64,000 bases of DNA from Rhabdornis inornatus. Lineage: Eukaryota; Chordata; Aves; Passeriformes; Rhabdornithidae. The notes beneath the pieces were generated by a model. The model had not been told where the DNA came from. It did not search any database and saw nothing but the letters and a program-made list of their open reading frames with translations. Location of the stretch: NCBI GenBank assembly GCA_013397075.1, contig VWZS01003954.1, positions 682,001 to 746,000 on the forward strand, read 5' to 3'. Shown one piece after another: positions 38,547-49,335 of the stretch. A program made the translations under genes and the position numbers. Every line of letters starts with the position of its first letter. Position 1 is the stretch's first letter.

Positions 38547-38595
38547 ATCATGAAAGATCTCATGAAAAATCTCATGAGGAAATCGCATGAAAGAT
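38547..38595. repeat. short tandem repeat, about 12-bp unit, four imperfect copies
   Basis: ATCTCATGAAAA-like units recur four times with small changes. The unit length is a multiple of three, so the local frame reads a repeated Leu-Met-Lys pattern, but no gene is implied. Confidence 0.75.
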
Positions 38596-40129
38596 AGAAG
38601 TTTCTCTTCCAAATACCACAAGGAATGATAATATTAAAAATCTGGAAATGCATTGGTACTGAAAGAAAATTTAGCAAAAAAGTGGGGAAAGAAGTGTATA
38701 TAGATGTACAAATAGAAAAACTGGTTAAAAATGCTGGCCTCTGTTTATTTACCCATCTGAAATTCTGGTTGTGTGTCTAATTCTATTTGGGATTCTGTTT
38801 CTCTGCTATTTTATTTGGAATAGTAGCTTTTGATTCAGTATATATTATTTAAGAGCTGCAGCAAGTACAGGGCCTGCGTATCAAACTTAACTAAATATCC
38901 ATCAGAGATGGAATGAATATTTTGTCATTCTCACAATGCTGCTAAACACATAGGAAGGATCATATGCAAAATGTAACAAAGCTGCAAAAGACCAAGTGAG
39001 ATGGTGAATTGCTAAAGTGTTATGTGAGAGAGAGGTCAGAGGTTGGTGAATGGTTCATCAAGATATTTCAGTTTTGTCAGCAATCTTATAAATTAATTTC
39101 TGTTAGACTGTTAACTACTCTTTCAGTATAGAATCTTGTTCTTTCCTTTAAAAGATGCTGCTAAGAAACATGCAAAACATGTACATAAGAAAGTGAAAAC
39201 AGAAAGGTGTTTTGAAGGTTTTTTGATGGTACAGCAGAGATAACATGGTACATTTTTTGGGGTACACTGTATATTCTAGTTCTGTCCAAATCCTCCTGTT
39301 AACAAATCTGTACTAAAGACAAAGGTGCTGGTTTCATTCAGTCTGTCTTCATTCATTCACTCATACAGCACATAACAGACACTGGACTGAATATTTTCAA
39401 TCAAATGTTTTCTCTACAGTTGCAAATATTAGCTAAATAAGCTATCAGTACCCTGACCCTAAAGAGTGGCGTCTTGTTATAAATATCCAAAGAAGGAAAC
39501 ATTGGAAAGCTTGGCAGTATAAATCTGCTCCTGTCAGTTTCTCTGACACCCACACATACACATGCACATGTCGTGGAACACATTAAACATTCAAATCCTT
39601 AAATTAGTTCAGTATCCATCCTTACATTTGCAATTCTTGTACTGTTTATCACCACAAGCGTACACATATTATGGTTTTGTTTTTCCACATCCTGTAGGTA
39701 ACACATTTTTATTGCATGTCACTAGTATAATTTTGGTTTTGTTGTCAGACTGCTAAATGACAGTGAAGTGTCTGCAGCGTATGTAAAGCAACATCTTGTA
39801 ATAGACTGCAGGTCCCATGTGAGAGCTGAAGAAGAATACATTTAAACTTGTAGCAGTATAGCCTGAAAAATTGTCACCAATAATCTGATTGTGATGTGTG
39901 AATGTACTACTTTTTGACATGCCTGTATGCATGTTGATGTAAATCTTCCATGAAGCCTGGTGACAGTATTATGACCTCCAGTTAGCGGCCCCCCCATTAC
40001 TTAACTAAATTATATTACTTCACAGAAAGAATGTCAACAGTTCTGCTCCTACTGGAGAACATGTAGAAAATTTGAGGTCTTGGAAAGCAGTGTTTCAGTA
40101 CTGCTAGTAATGTGTACCTGTGTTTTCAG

Positions 40130-40193
40130 AAACATGCGCCTGAGTCCCAAGGACTACCTGAGCAGGAATAGGATGTCAGACAATAAATTTTAG
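40130..40193 (+). CDS. candidate 3'-terminal coding exon of the 20211 membrane gene
   Basis: Seen: an acceptor TGTGTTTTCAG (AG at 40128-40129), then one base that completes the split codon left by the exon ending at 20343 (AG plus A gives Arg). Twenty codons follow (NMRLSPKDYLSRNRMSDNKF), then TAG at 40191-40193. The other frames close early. The tail is hydrophilic and basic, consistent with a cytosolic end after a membrane helix. An AATAAA overlaps the last codons. Linking it to 20211-20343 is inference from phase and orientation across a 19.8-kb intron. Other unseen exons could lie between them. Confidence 0.4.
40182..40187 (+). promoter_or_regulatory. AATAAA hexamer overlapping the end of the terminal exon ORF
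   Basis: The hexamer lies inside the last three sense codons, a few bases before TAG at 40191. If used, cleavage 10-30 bases later would leave almost no 3' UTR. Another AATAAA occurs near 40459, which would give a more normal UTR. Confidence 0.3.
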
Positions 40194-40727
40194 CTATACT
40201 TATATAATATAAACACAATGAATTTGTAAAAGTTTACAGAAGTGCAGATGAAATTAAGGTCTTCTTGATTTTTGTTCACTTATACCAGAATGTCAGAAAT
40301 CTTTTTGTCTAATACTATTCTCAAAAAAAAATTTCTGGTTTAAGAACTTAGGTGCATGGGAGGCATCTCTCTTTGCCATCATAAATTCTATGAGTTTATG
40401 TTGTATATAATTCACAGACTTCTGGAGTCAGGACATTTCCAAGATTAATGATTTTAACAATAAAACATTGCTACCTTTATTCTATTTTGGTATTTAACTT
40501 AATCTTTCCATAATTTAGTGATATTACTTGCTTTTTGGCTGGATTTAAGAGCTCTCTACTATCGATAATCTCCCATGTAAATACTTGTAGAGTGTAATCA
40601 AGTCCTCTTAATCTTTGCTTTGATCAGATAGACACAAATTCTTAAGTCTGTCATTGTAAGGCAGGATTTACAGCCCTCTGATTATCTACTATATGTATTT
40701 TTTTTTTTTGCTGGTGTTTTCCTTCAG

Positions 40728-40755
40728 AGCATCAGAATCCAAAACAGCAGTATGA
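40728..40755 (+). CDS. possible alternative terminal exon ending in a PDZ-ligand-like TAV
   Basis: A long T run and TTTTCCTTCAG (AG at 40726-40727) form a stronger acceptor than the one at 40129. Joined to the exon ending at 20343, the split codon again gives Arg, and eight codons follow (ASESKTAV) before TGA. The last three residues T-A-V fit the class I PDZ-binding pattern S/T-x-hydrophobic. In another frame the same segment stays open to 40934 and reads as a hydrophobic peptide, but that frame does not fit the donor phase. Low confidence. Confidence 0.2.
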
Positions 40756-42439
40756 AAATACACATGCTGTCCAAAAATACCTCCATATTGACAAGGAATA
40801 CCATTGTTGAAGTCTTGATAGCTATTCCTCTGCTAATATTCCCGGGGATGTTGTTATCCGTTGGCGGTAATAGTGCATTGGGACCTTGTGTTTTATTAGC
40901 AGTAATGATGCTCATAGTGTGTCTTCACAAATGATATCCATCTTGTTTTACAGATTAGGATTATTTTATTGAATATTAAAATGTTATTTGAATGAACACA
41001 TCTGTGAATGATACAGATGACATAATTGCACCTCTGCTTTTCAGTGTAGCTCTGTGTCATGTGCAATTTTTTAAAAAATAAACTTGTAGTGTTTTCAGGT
41101 CAATGACAGCGGATTTTGTAGGACCCCAGAACAAAATGTACATGACTGCATCTTATAATGCAAAATAATTCACTGCACATTCTTTTAGGTATCACTTGTG
41201 AAAAATTGATTTGGTTTTGCATTCACATGTGATCAGTTTAAAGGGTTTTATTTGGTTGTTGCCACACATTATGTATGTGTTTGCTAGCTGGCCACTAGTT
41301 GGTGGGGCTCTTGAATCAGAATTTTTGAGATGACTCAACTGCATGAGTATTTTGAGAATACTTACCCACTTGAAGTTTATCATATGCTGAAATGAACCTT
41401 TTCAGGTTGGTTGTGATAACTGGTAGGGTGGAACAGTGATGACTAAAAAGTCATTGGAAGCCTTTTTGAAATATAGATTGTGTTTTGTTTTGGTGTTGTT
41501 GGTTGTTTTGGGATTTCTTTTTTTTAACTTTACCCAGCTGTTTATGCATAAAGTACCTTTTTTAAAGGAATCAAATCCATAGGTAATATTGTTGAGAAAG
41601 GTGCTGTCATGGCTCCTTGAGAGCTCACCTCTCCTGTTACTGAAATCAGTGGAGCTAAATAAACTTCTATCAGCTAAGGATCTGGTTCAGCTTCTGTAAT
41701 AAATTTTCCATTCACTGGGCAAGCTGACAATCAGATGTTTTGAAGTCAATCTTTTGAGAGAAAAAAAAATGTTGCTCTGGAGATATCTGTCTCTCCTTTA
41801 TCCTTCTTCCTCCCACTACCTCCAAAAATAGTCCACTTGCTCTCCCAGAGCAGGTGAAGTTTCAGAGAACATGAGGAGAAAACAGAGCTGTGCTTTCCAA
41901 GGCGCCACACTGATGAAGACACCCTTTTCCTGAGTGATGTACTCCACTTCTCTAGGCTTTCTTCTCTCAGTATGTTTTTTCAAACTCAGATGCCCTTATT
42001 GCAAAATAATATTTTTCCCCTGAAAACTATTAAATTGTTTTCAGACCTGTATTTTTAGCAATTTGGAGTTAGGTACCTGGCAGCCTGTAGTTGTGGATGA
42101 AGTTCTGCAGGATGTCAGGCCAAACTCACAGTGACAATTAAGCAATTTGACTAATAATGTAGTACAGGAAAAACTATATTGGGAATTTTGTTTTCCTTTC
42201 AGTGGAATACCAGTGACTGCTAAAGACTGCAGGCATGAAATACTTGTCCTATAGGAGTGTTTTCTCCTTGCTATCGTCTGTGAAAATTTGAAGCTTTAAA
42301 CATTTGTGTCAGGCATTTCTGTGTGGGAGGTGTGATACTTTCAGTTTAACAAATGAGTCCTAGCTTGTTTACAGTATATCAGAAGTGACTATAATTTGGA
42401 CAGTGTGCATCTGTTCTGGAAAATGTCTAGTGTGCTTAT

Positions 42440-42610
42440 TTCATAATGGAGTGTGATTATGTTTAATTTGATTTCTTCTGCACAATGAAGCATAATTAAT
42501 ATTTAACTTGTAATCCTTCGGTAATACAGTATGAGGCTGCTGTCAATTAATTGGAGGCAATTAATTCATTAGCTAGAAATGATTGTATCACAGGAACAAT
42601 GAGCATACAT
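42440..42610. promoter_or_regulatory. candidate conserved noncoding element rich in TAATTA-type sites
   Basis: Within about 150 bases there are several homeodomain-type cores: AATTAAT repeats, the palindrome CAATTAATTG (42544-42553), CAATTAATTC, CATTAGC and a CATAATTAAT segment near 42490. This clustering resembles vertebrate developmental enhancers in style. AT-rich DNA produces such cores by chance, and no conservation data are available here. Confidence 0.2.
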
Positions 42611-45600
42611 AACTGGGCAGTGAAAATATCTGTGGGAGATCAACAAGTGTAGTTCAAGTCTCCAGGCCACAGATTTTCTTCAATAGTAAGAAATTTGCTG
42701 CTAAGAGATGTGCCTGTACTGGTTTTAAAATCTGGTTTTGTGTTGTTAGCTCCCCCTTGGAGTCTGACTTTGTGTGTGAGTTGCCATTTGTATTGGAAAT
42801 TTTGTTCAGACTTCTGGGCATTTGGTTTGGTTTGGCCACTGCCCTGCCTTTCAGGAGACAAGTACTTGAGGGAAGGTTTGGGGAAGGAGTAGGGACAGGC
42901 ACACCACTGAGGGTTATGCGACACCTTGGTTAATTCAGGAAACCTTTTTTTTCATTTCTGGCAAGAGGTGAGCTTTCCCACCTGAAAAATGGAAAAAGAG
43001 ATTCAAAGAGGGGAAGGAGTAGAGCCTGAAAAACAGAGGCTCTGCCACCACCTCCACCACTGTTAGGCAGGAAATTTGAATGGAGTATCCAGGTTACAGA
43101 GCTGCATGCAGACCACACAAGGTATGAATTCTTCAGACAGATCAATTTGCTCATCACCTCAAAAGAAGAAGGGACTTAAAATGTTTATTATGTACTCAAA
43201 TAGTTAAAGGACTTCATATGACTCACCTGGCACATTAAATCCAGCTGAATTCTTATAGACACGATGGACTCTTTTCCTATGGTCTTGACTTCTCTTCTGA
43301 GACCACCTCAGGGCCACCAGTTTGAGTCTCTTCTTGTCAATATTGCAGCAAAAAAGAAATATCTATTACTATCTATAGGTGTGTCACAAGAATAGCCTAA
43401 TTTATTGATGTGCTCTGGCCTGTGTTATCATCACAGGACCACTTTAATTGGCATACTCAAGAAGTACTGTGATTGTCTTGTTCCTTACTGGTACTTATTT
43501 GATGGAGGCTTTCTTTCTGCTTCCCCACATCTGTTTGCATTTTCCAGAAGACCAGATCTTAGGCTGGTCCTGCTGTGCTTACACATCATGGACTCCCATA
43601 GCATGGGTGGGATCTACTATTCCTGAAGAACTGGCCCTTATTGTGACACCCACAGTGAAAACTTACCTCCTGATGTAGTATATATTTTTTGACCTTGGGT
43701 ATCAAAACCTTTTTCTGTTGAGAACCTATATCTATTCCAAAATTATTTTGCCCAGTTTATCTTGTCAGGTCAAAATTTGTTCTTGCTTGGAAAAGGAAAA
43801 GTCATGGAATATAACCTCTTTCACAGTTCCATAAAGTCAAAGCCACAAGAACAGGCTCTGTGCTAAGCTAGGACTAACTGCTAGCTTTCTCAAAAGGATG
43901 AGAATAAACACAGACTCATCTTGCTTTCAGCTAGTCAAGAGGGACCTGTGCAGCCTATATCTGTATGAGCAAGTTGCTTAGCAAAATAGGATTGAATGTG
44001 TAAAGAAGAAAAAAAGAGATGCTGAGGACTGAGTATCCTCAACAGATGTGATTTGGGAGTTGTGAGGGGTTTCAGCCTGGCCCTAGTCTGGTACTGGAGT
44101 GAGCACCAGTACCCCTGCAGGAGCATAGAAGGTGGGAGCCGAGTAGAAAGCTGGGACATCAGTAGTGATCAGCCTTGCCTTTCAGTTTCAATTTATTTCC
44201 AGTCACTTCCTATATTCCCTACCACTGGGAGGCAGCTGATGTCTAGGATCCAACACAGCACCATTCTGCACAGCAGCCTTGAAAATTGTTTGTGTTGCAA
44301 ACAAACAGATGTTCTGTAGAGAGATGTGAAACAGTATCTGATCACATACAGTGAAAGCTAGTTTTGTTCTGTCTCAGGATAAGTAAGGCAGCACATTGCT
44401 TCCAGGCCATTAGGCTGGTTGTAATAATTTCCTTTTGTGCCATTTCTCTGAAGTTCTGTGGACCACTGAAATGAGACATCTGAAAACCAGTGACTCTCTA
44501 GATGCAATACTGCAGAGAAGAATATGGGCTAAACTGAGATGACTTAATTTTGACTACTATCTACTTACAATGTTTATTTTTTGTCAAAGTATCTTTTTTT
44601 TAATATATGCACGAAGTTATGATTTCCTGTTGATATTGTGCACCAAAGACCGTTACAAGTTGAGAGGAACTTTATTGTTCTGCTGTTCTTTGGGGGAGAA
44701 AAAGTTCTTTTGTTATTGACATAATTTGCTACGGTTAAAATATGCACAGCAGTACCACAAAATGTTAAAGAAATGTTATGAAACTGTCTGCACTTCAAAC
44801 AAACAGTGGTTAGTTGCTCTGTGGAATTTTCCAAAATGTCCTTGGATGAAATTGTGTTGTACCAGGAGGAACATTAAAAGATTAATAAATTATTTGTCAG
44901 TTGTTGCCAGCATATATATAAATAAAATACTGTTCCTGCATGTTTGTTTTCACTGGGACCCAGAAACAATAAAAAAATTTCTGTGGTGATACTATTTTAT
45001 ATAGCTTTCAGACCTATATTCTGTACCTGTATAGTAGTACATAATACTACTTTAGCATATGCTACTTATAGTTGTATGAGTTTTCTTACAGTAATTTAGA
45101 ATTCCACTTTTTTCAAACTATATGCATTTATTGCTTCAATTATGCACTCTGGAAAATACTTATTTTAAATTCTTGATAATTATATTGTCTATTTCTTAGA
45201 ATTTGTGTTAGGAGACAGATTTAATAACACCCTCTGTTCATATTGTTTCTCCTTTTATAATTTTGTAATTTATAATCCTCTGTATGCTTTCTGCTGCTGT
45301 TTACTTTCTTTTCTCTTAAATGTTCTACTTAAGCCTCAAAAATGGCATTATCTTCAGTGGTATCCAGGAAACAGAAGTGGGGAATAATTTGTTTAAAAAA
45401 AAGCAGGATGAGGACAGGGAGGACAATGGCCAGCTTGAATTAATGACATTATTGTACATGCAAGGTCATCACCAGGTGAAATTTCAGTTTACAGTGAAGG
45501 AAGAATCACATGATGAAATACATATAAAATAGAATTTACTTTCTGGGACATACAAAATAAAAATAAAATTAAAATAAGAAAACACCATAAAAGGAAATTC

Positions 45601-48600
45601 AGATTTAGATAGATGAATTCTCTAAATCATCCCAGTCTGCATTTTTCTTCCCTTTGCTACATCTATATGAAAGTAACTCCTTTAGAATTTATTATTGCTC
45701 CTTATGTATTAGAACAGCAATTTAGCTGGCACCAGACACCTTGCAAAAGAAAGCTATAATTCTGCTTACCGCCATTGAAAAAAGAATTGTTATTACACCC
45801 AGATAGTAATGAAGTTGAGCAGAGCAGAGCAAATAATTTTTTTTTTGCATATTTCCTCTATTGTATGATCTCTCCTATATATCCCTTGTCTCTTCATCAC
45901 TAAAATGGAGGTATTAAATCTGCTGGACAACAGTGCTGTTTTGACTCAGGGAGGAATGCTCCCACTGCAAACAGCACCTCAAAGAATATTTTGTTTGCTT
46001 TTCATCTCTTGTAACCTCATTTCTAATTCTTAATATACAAAAGCCACATGAGCTTGGAATTGCTCCTTCTTTTCAAAACATTTTAAAATGTTTTCCAATC
46101 TATTTGTTAATTTGTTTAATTTGTTAAATTGAAGGTCTGCCATCAAAATGTGACCTACTTGTTGTGGTTTGCATAGTGGAGATATCTACACCAAAAGCTT
46201 TTCCCCACCTGCTTATATCATCAGAATATTAATTTTAAAGAGTTTGATCTTGATGCCTGCAGATGAAACCAGTTAAGGCCACAAGAATCTTTCATGAGCA
46301 AATTACTTGAACACAGTACTAGGCAGTGAAATTCAGGGGTAACACTGTACTGCTGTTACCATTTTGAATCTGAAATAAACTGAAATATTTCAGAGTGTGG
46401 TAGAGTAAGAATACAGTATGGTCTTCTGTGAAGCTGGTGATGAGTTCTGCTTAGACCAGGGTCGCTCTGTGCAAGCACATCAGATAACTGAATTTCAGAA
46501 CAAAGCATTGATTTTGCAAGGTATGTACTCTCTTCAGAAGTTTTGCAGGAGGACTTTAAGGCTTTATTCTATCTACTGCTCAGTAATGAAGGCTTTGAAA
46601 GAGACAGTCTGATTGAAAATACTGCCATTCCAAGGATATCCTCCTGCCTGTGGACCACTGAGAAAGAAAAGAAATACAGCATCTGTCTGTGGATTTATAT
46701 ATTCAGGAGAGGGAACAGGAGAAGGAAAGGTAGGTTTATATGTGATTGTGCACATTGTTAAGAATCTTACTCATGCTTTATGTACATAGAATTTTGGCAT
46801 CAGCAGCTGCAAAACAAGAGTGAGAATAGAAGGCTTCTTGAGAAGCCATTTCAGACGCTGAGAGCTAGGAGAGGGTAACTATGTTAGGCCGAGAGCAAAG
46901 AGAGGAGAAATGGAAATAGCAAAGTATAAATATATCCAAATCAGGTTTCATGTAATAGAACTTCTTCAGATGTCCTTGTAGATACTTGTGGATGTCCATG
47001 TTCAAAATATCTCATTTTCTGCTTTTACTTAGCTTCGTTTTGACCACTGCAGTGGAAAAACCCCCAAGGCTTTTGTTTTAGGTCTGCTTATGTTTTCTTA
47101 TTGATACCTAAGTAATGAGGCCTCACAGCAACTTTAAGTAATTCTAATCTCTTAATGAATAAATTTTGTAGTAATAAAAGTAATTAGCAGTTATGTAAGT
47201 TTTTTAAGCTACAAGGAGATGCATCCTTTAGGTAGCTATATCTTCTATCAGCCACTAAATCTGCAGAAACTGTGGCAGGGAACTTGGGTGACGTGTCTGT
47301 ATTTACAAAAGTTACTGGTTTCAACAGTGGGTTGAAACTCTTTAACTACTAGTTTTCAGCACTCCTGCAGTAAGTCATTAAAAATGTTTGCACATTGCCA
47401 TTCCTGAAGTCTTCCCCATATTTGTTCTGCATATGTGTCTGATTTCCCTGTGGCAGATTTTTCTTGACGTTTGCTGTCAAGACAACTGTAGCTAAACTGA
47501 GGTGAAAAATGCTGTGGCTCTTCAAGCGTGCTGTTTGACCAAAATCTGGTACTCCAGACAGACCCAGCAGGGGAAAAAAGCAACCAACCAACCCTCATAA
47601 ATTTGTATTACAGTTTTAAACTTTTAAACTTTTAATTAAGAATTTTCTACAGAAACTGTATTTCCTACTAAATTGAAATTTTCAACAGGACACTAATTTT
47701 TTTGGCTTTTAAGGAAAGATAGTTTAAAAATGGTGGATTTTAAAAGGGTTTTCCATTACTGCTTGCATAAATCTAGGTCAGTGTGGTGGTTTATGAGATT
47801 ATAGGAGATATAGTTCGGATAACTCTTGTCTTCATAACTCCTTGTCACCAACATAACTTTACAATGTACTGAATGTATCTTTTCTGGTAGCAGGATAGTC
47901 CACAATACAGCACAGAAGATATTTTTTTTCAAAACTAAATTTGGAACTGAGTTTTCAGACTTCATTTTCCATCAGAAAATTTTCTGATACCAATGTTTTG
48001 CCTCTGCTTCAGGGAAAAATGAGTATTTAATTTATTAAAAATTGGAAAATCATCTTTTTTGCTAACTTAAGCATGCATATAAAATTAATTGACTAATTCA
48101 TAATTTTTTCAGGCAGCTGTAGAAAGACTTGGCAGAGCATTCACTGGCTTGTTAAAAGTAGGCACAACCAAGAAGCTGAGATCAAGTTCAGGCCCTTAAG
48201 TACTGAGGATGAGGAGAACTAGTCATCTTTAAGCTATAGACTATTTATAAAATCAGACATTTAAGCTGCTGCCGTATAGGTGACATGTATAATCTATTAG
48301 TGATTTTAGGCAAATACTTCTTACCTACTAACCAATGACTAGAGAATGTAAAAACATCTTTACCATGAGACCCTATAACAAGTTCTTGGGGAAATAACAA
48401 ATCTATCTGCCATACTTGGCAGCAATAAAGTCTTAATAGTCTTAACCTGCTTCAAGTGATGCAAACAGTTCCTTAGCACCGTTGCTTGTGTGAAACATGT
48501 CTGTATTTAGTTCTTTATTAAGTTTTTTGCTGTCAGTGGCTCTTAAGCTAGACATTTTTTATAAATAAAAATGTGGGGAAAATCTCTGGGTTTCCTTTCT

Positions 48601-48634
48601 TGCTTTATCCAAAAAATGCTTGCATTACCAAAAA

Positions 48635-49335
48635 GCATGACCCAACAATGTGCACATGCATCCCAGAAAGCCAGTCTTACTGTGGGCTGCATCAAAAAAA
48701 GTTTGGCCAGCAGGTTGAGGAAGTTAATTCTGTTCCTTTACTCCATTCTCCTGCCATCCCATCTGGAATACTGTGTCCAGCTCTGGGGCTCTGGTAAAAG
48801 ACAGACATGGACCTGTTAGAGCAGGTCCAGGGAAGAGTTACAAAGTTGATCAGAGGGCCGTAGCACCTCTCCTGTGAAGACAGGCTGAGAGAGTTGGGGT
48901 TTTTCAGCCTGGAGAAGGCTCTGGGGAGAGTCTATAGAAGCCTTTCAGTATTTATGCATTTGTGCCTATTACATGTTTGAATTGCCTGCGCTGGAACAGC
49001 ACCATCAGCAAAGTACTGATGGTGGATAATACGAAACATGGAGAGAGACTTTAGCAAGGTCTTTAATGACATGAGAAAGGTCAACACTTTTAAACTGAAA
49101 GTGATTGGATAGAAGGAGGAATTGTTTTGTGATGAGGGTGGTGAGACACTGGAGTAGGTTGCCCAGAGAAGCTGTGCATATCCCATTATTTGAAGAGTTC
49201 AAGGTGAGGTTGGATGGAGCTTTGAGCAACCTGCTAGTGAAAGGTGTCCCTACCCATGGCAGGGAGTTTGAAACTAGATGATTTTTAGGGTCCCTTCCAA
49301 CCCAAATCATTCTGTGACTCTCTGGTTCTGTGAAA
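48635..49335 (+). mobile_element. CR1 LINE 3'-end copy with an internal unrelated segment
   Basis: From about 48635 the plus strand matches CR1: CCCAGAAAGCCAGTCTTACT, GGGCTGCATCAAAA, TTGGCCAGCAGGTTGAGG, TGGAATACTG, CCAGCTCTGGGG, GACATGGACCTGTTAGAGCA, GACAGGCTGAGAGAGTTGGG and TTCAGCCTGGAGAAGG. After about 49030 it resumes through GGTGGTGAGACACTGGA, GTTGCCCAGAGAAG, CCCATGGCAGGGAGTTTGAA and GGTCCCTTCCAACCCAAA to CTCTGGTTCTGTGA. It covers the C-terminal end of the reverse-transcriptase ORF and the 3' UTR, with frameshifts. About 75 bases (48954-49028) do not match CR1. Confidence 0.93.
49000..49024. repeat. 9-bp inverted repeat inside the CR1 interruption
   Basis: CACCATCAG (49000-49008), a 7-base spacer, then CTGATGGTG (49016-49024), a perfect match. 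It lies in the segment that interrupts the CR1 copy. Confidence 0.85.

Larger units (their letters stand above)
23376..40129. other. long intron or intergenic stretch, no supported gene
   Basis: About 17 kb with no convincing exon. Protein-like chance frames include 25994-26248 (minus, 84 codons), 26256-26606 (plus, 116), 27537-27839 (minus, 100) and 28235-28627 (minus, 130, in a GC-richer patch without CpG enrichment). None has a recognisable motif or matching splice sites. Possible regulatory motifs are OTX-like TAATCCC (34782) and GGGATTAG (34839), and a CTCF-like core at 33546-33560. If the exons at 20211 and 40130 belong together, all of this is one intron. Confidence 0.5.
40194..48634. 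other. noncoding stretch, no supported gene
   Basis: Mostly AT-rich sequence with short chance frames. One segment, 46538-46729, has an acceptor (CTTCAG), a 192-nt single open frame and a donor (AAAGgtaggt), but the peptide is unfamiliar. An 8-bp hairpin, GGTACTGG (44090-44097) against CCAGTACC (44106-44113), is present. Homeobox-like sites cluster at 42440-42610. Confidence 0.5.

Noticed and set aside
48573..48819. Plus-strand frames of 74-82 codons as a host gene
   Set aside because: They overlap the start of the CR1 reverse-transcriptase remnant at 48635 and are frame fragments of it.
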